Source: Flavobacteriales bacterium
Lineage (GTDB): Bacteria; Bacteroidota; Bacteroidia; NS11-12g; UBA955
Length of the DNA stretch: 7,839 nt
NCBI GenBank assembly: GCA_947472115.1
Contig: CANIZU010000081.1
Coordinates: 1-7,839, forward strand
Direction of reading: 5' to 3'
Positions 6,143 to 7,839 of the stretch are shown here, piece by piece. The notes under the pieces were generated by a model. It ran no database searches. It was not told the DNA's origin and worked only from the letters and a program-made list of their open reading frames with translations. The position numbers were made by a program, and so were the translations under genes. The stretch's first letter is position 1; each line of letters opens with the position of its first letter.

Positions 6143-6168
6143 TCTTTATTTACCTGGGGAAATGCCCT
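6143..6168. other. Convergent 26 bp spacer, no terminator seen
   Basis: These 26 bp separate the stop of the exported protein gene from the stop of the glycosyltransferase gene. Only a 3 bp GGG/CCC pairing (6157-6167) is visible, with no T-run at a useful distance, so I see no intrinsic terminator. Confidence 0.4.
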
Positions 6169-7839
6169 CTATTTAAAACCACCTCGGTAAACCTTCACCA
6201 ACGGCATCGATTCGCGATAAAACGACTGCACCAATTCCCAGGAAACCACCCCATTCATGATGGGAAATTCGGTTTTCCCACCCATTTGCAGCTGATCACC
6301 AAAATCTATCCAATACACTTTTTTGATGGGTGGAATTCGCATTTCCGATGTTCCCCCGTTTAGCAATGACGATACTTTCCCCCGTTTCAATTGTTGATTG
6401 ACCTCGGGCCAAATGGCATTCATGGAATCCAAGGAAAATGTGGAATCCAAAAATTCAGGTGTGATGCAATGTATCCTCCTCTGCATAGAACTTGGCAACA
6501 ACATCGCATTTAACATCAAAGACTCACCCTTCCCGATCACCAAGGCCGATACATCCGCGGGTAACTGTTTACCCACCCATTGTAAGGCCTGATAGTTGGT
6601 TTGATGCCAATAATCTATCTGCATGGGGTAACGTTTTATCAACTTCTGTCCCAATCCATTAAAATACGTTTGATCACTTTCTAAGTACAATTCCGTTTTA
6701 CTCTGCGCTTGATCGTCCTGCTTGGACAAAAATGCAAATAAATCTGGGATAAAAATCCCGACAACACCCCCAACCAAGGCAATGCCAGTTCCAAATACCC
6801 ATAGTTTTAACCATTTGATATGCGGAGTTAGTTTTTCAAATACTAAAACCCAGGAGCACGTCGACAAAACAACAACCGGCAACAATAAAAACAGTGAATG
6901 TCGCCAAGCATCGTACATCACCGGCATTTTTACCATCACAAAAACGATGTAACTCAGCAATAGCAGCAGCAGAAAATTGGCGGTCGACAATGCAAAAGTG
7001 ACCTGACCTTTTACCCATTGAATCACCGAAACAACAGCGCCCAACAACAGGGGCAACAAGATCAAACCGCTCAAGGTGGTGACCATCCAACCCAACAGAT
7101 ACCATCGCGAGGGCTCCATCGAACCAAAAAACAACGCGCCGTTGGGCCAAGGGTTATGAAAAGCAAATCCGATAACCTCCACGAGGCCATCCCAACCGGT
7201 AAACCACAAATAGGGATAACTGCCTATATATCCCATTGCGAACGCAACCCGTCCCGAAATCCACCATACCCAATCGTTTTTGCTTAGAAGTGTAAATCCG
7301 ATGTAAGTATTCTCCGCCGTTGATGAATTTTCCCCAGCTTTACGATAACTCAGACTCCGTAAAACAGGCCAAAGCATCGCCCATCCCAAAACAAACACCC
7401 CACCCATGCGTATCGTGGTCGCCACACCCAACAACCCCATCACACCCATCCATCCCCAATCCAATCCTTTGTTCAACTTCGGTGCAATCTCTTCCGTCTT
7501 TTGGGAACCATTAATATCAACGGGTTGAATCTCCATTCTTCGGCGCCAAACTTTATCCAATCCATCCACCACCAACAGCACCAACACAAAAAACAATGCA
7601 TCCTTGGTATTATAATGCGCCTCGGCAAACATCCTAGGCCAAAGCGATACCATTAAAACCGGCATTATCGCTCCCCATCGCAATTGCGATTTTTGGGTAC
7701 CATCCAACAAACCAAAATCAACCGTGGAACTCAGCCCAGTCGACTTCACCATCCCCCAACCGTTATTCCGCAATCCCAACAAATACAATCGCCACAGCCC
7801 AAAGACAAAAAACGACCACAATAATGCCCGCCTCAACAG
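6169..7839 (-). CDS. GT39/ArnT-like integral membrane glycosyltransferase (5' truncated)
   Basis: The frame is open through the right edge, so the start is missing; 557 codons including the stop are visible. Numbering here begins at the TTG codon at 7836, which is probably internal. The protein has many hydrophobic segments (roughly 55-66, 80-92, 128-152, 250-275, 287-303, 313-333, 345-365) and a C-terminal soluble region (about 371-555). The signatures PRMFAEAHYNTKDALFF (67-83), ATTIRMGGVFVL (139-150), HNPWPNGALFFGS (227-239), MYDAWRH (307-313) and QIDYWHQTNYQALQW (406-420) match a GT-C family common in Bacteroidota. Such enzymes use lipid-linked sugars to glycosylate lipids or proteins at the periplasmic face. 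The catalytic acidic residue(s) of the first external loop should lie in the missing N terminus. The substrate cannot be predicted. It ends with VYRGGFK and TAG (6171-6169). Confidence 0.75.
   Translation of the reverse strand: MLRRALLWSFFVFGLWRLYLLGLRNNGWGMVKSTGLSSTVDFGLLDGTQKSQLRWGAIMPVLMVSLWPRMFAEAHYNTKDALFFVLVLLVVDGLDKVWRRRMEIQPVDINGSQKTEEIAPKLNKGLDWGWMGVMGLLGVATTIRMGGVFVLGWAMLWPVLRSLSYRKAGENSSTAENTYIGFTLLSKNDWVWWISGRVAFAMGYIGSYPYLWFTGWDGLVEVIGFAFHNPWPNGALFFGSMEPSRWYLLGWMVTTLSGLILLPLLLGAVVSVIQWVKGQVTFALSTANFLLLLLLSYIVFVMVKMPVMYDAWRHSLFLLLPVVVLSTCSWVLVFEKLTPHIKWLKLWVFGTGIALVGGVVGIFIPDLFAFLSKQDDQAQSKTELYLESDQTYFNGLGQKLIKRYPMQIDYWHQTNYQALQWVGKQLPADVSALVIGKGESLMLNAMLLPSSMQRRIHCITPEFLDSTFSLDSMNAIWPEVNQQLKRGKVSSLLNGGTSEMRIPPIKKVYWIDFGDQLQMGGKTEFPIMNGVVSWELVQSFYRESMPLVKVYRGGFK

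Noticed and set aside
6154..6168. GGG/CCC hairpin as a terminator between converging genes
   Set aside because: A 3 bp stem without a downstream T-run is not a credible intrinsic terminator.

Overview
The window looks like a piece of a Bacteroidota chromosome, probably Flavobacteriales or a close relative. The evidence is a complete porX-type response regulator with a PglZ domain, a GldJ/GldK-family protein of the type IX secretion/gliding system (T9SS), starts that mostly lack a Shine-Dalgarno sequence, and TAnnTTTG-like promoter boxes. Taxonomy is inferred from gene content only. No mobile element, CRISPR array, RNA gene or phage signature was seen.

Layout from left to right: (1) the 3' end of an unrecognised plus-strand gene (to 230). 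(2) A minus-strand pair, thiamine pyrophosphokinase (1675 to 1010) followed after 19 bp by exodeoxyribonuclease III (990 to 220), whose tail overlaps the first gene. (3) A divergent 84 bp spacer, then the plus-strand pair porX (1760-3316) and tsaE (3357-3863). (4) A minus-strand exported GldJ/GldK-like protein (5155 to 3860), whose stop codon interlocks with that of tsaE. (5) A 99 bp divergent spacer holding a perfect 7+4+7 inverted repeat, then an unrecognised exported protein (5255-6142). (6) After 26 bp, a convergent, 5'-truncated multi-membrane GT39/ArnT-like glycosyltransferase (7839 to 6169). The region is very compact, with no gene-free stretch longer than about 100 bp.

The genes fall into housekeeping functions (thiamine diphosphate synthesis, base-excision repair, t6A tRNA modification) and cell-envelope functions (a T9SS regulator, a GldJ/GldK paralogue, a secreted protein of unknown function, and a membrane glycosyltransferase). 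The most interesting part is 3860-6142. There a GldJ/GldK-family protein without a lipobox, and so apparently not a lipoprotein, is transcribed divergently from an orphan secreted protein across a candidate operator, close to porX. This could be a small accessory unit linked to secretion, but the link is inferred from proximity and family membership. The rest of the window is ordinary core genome.
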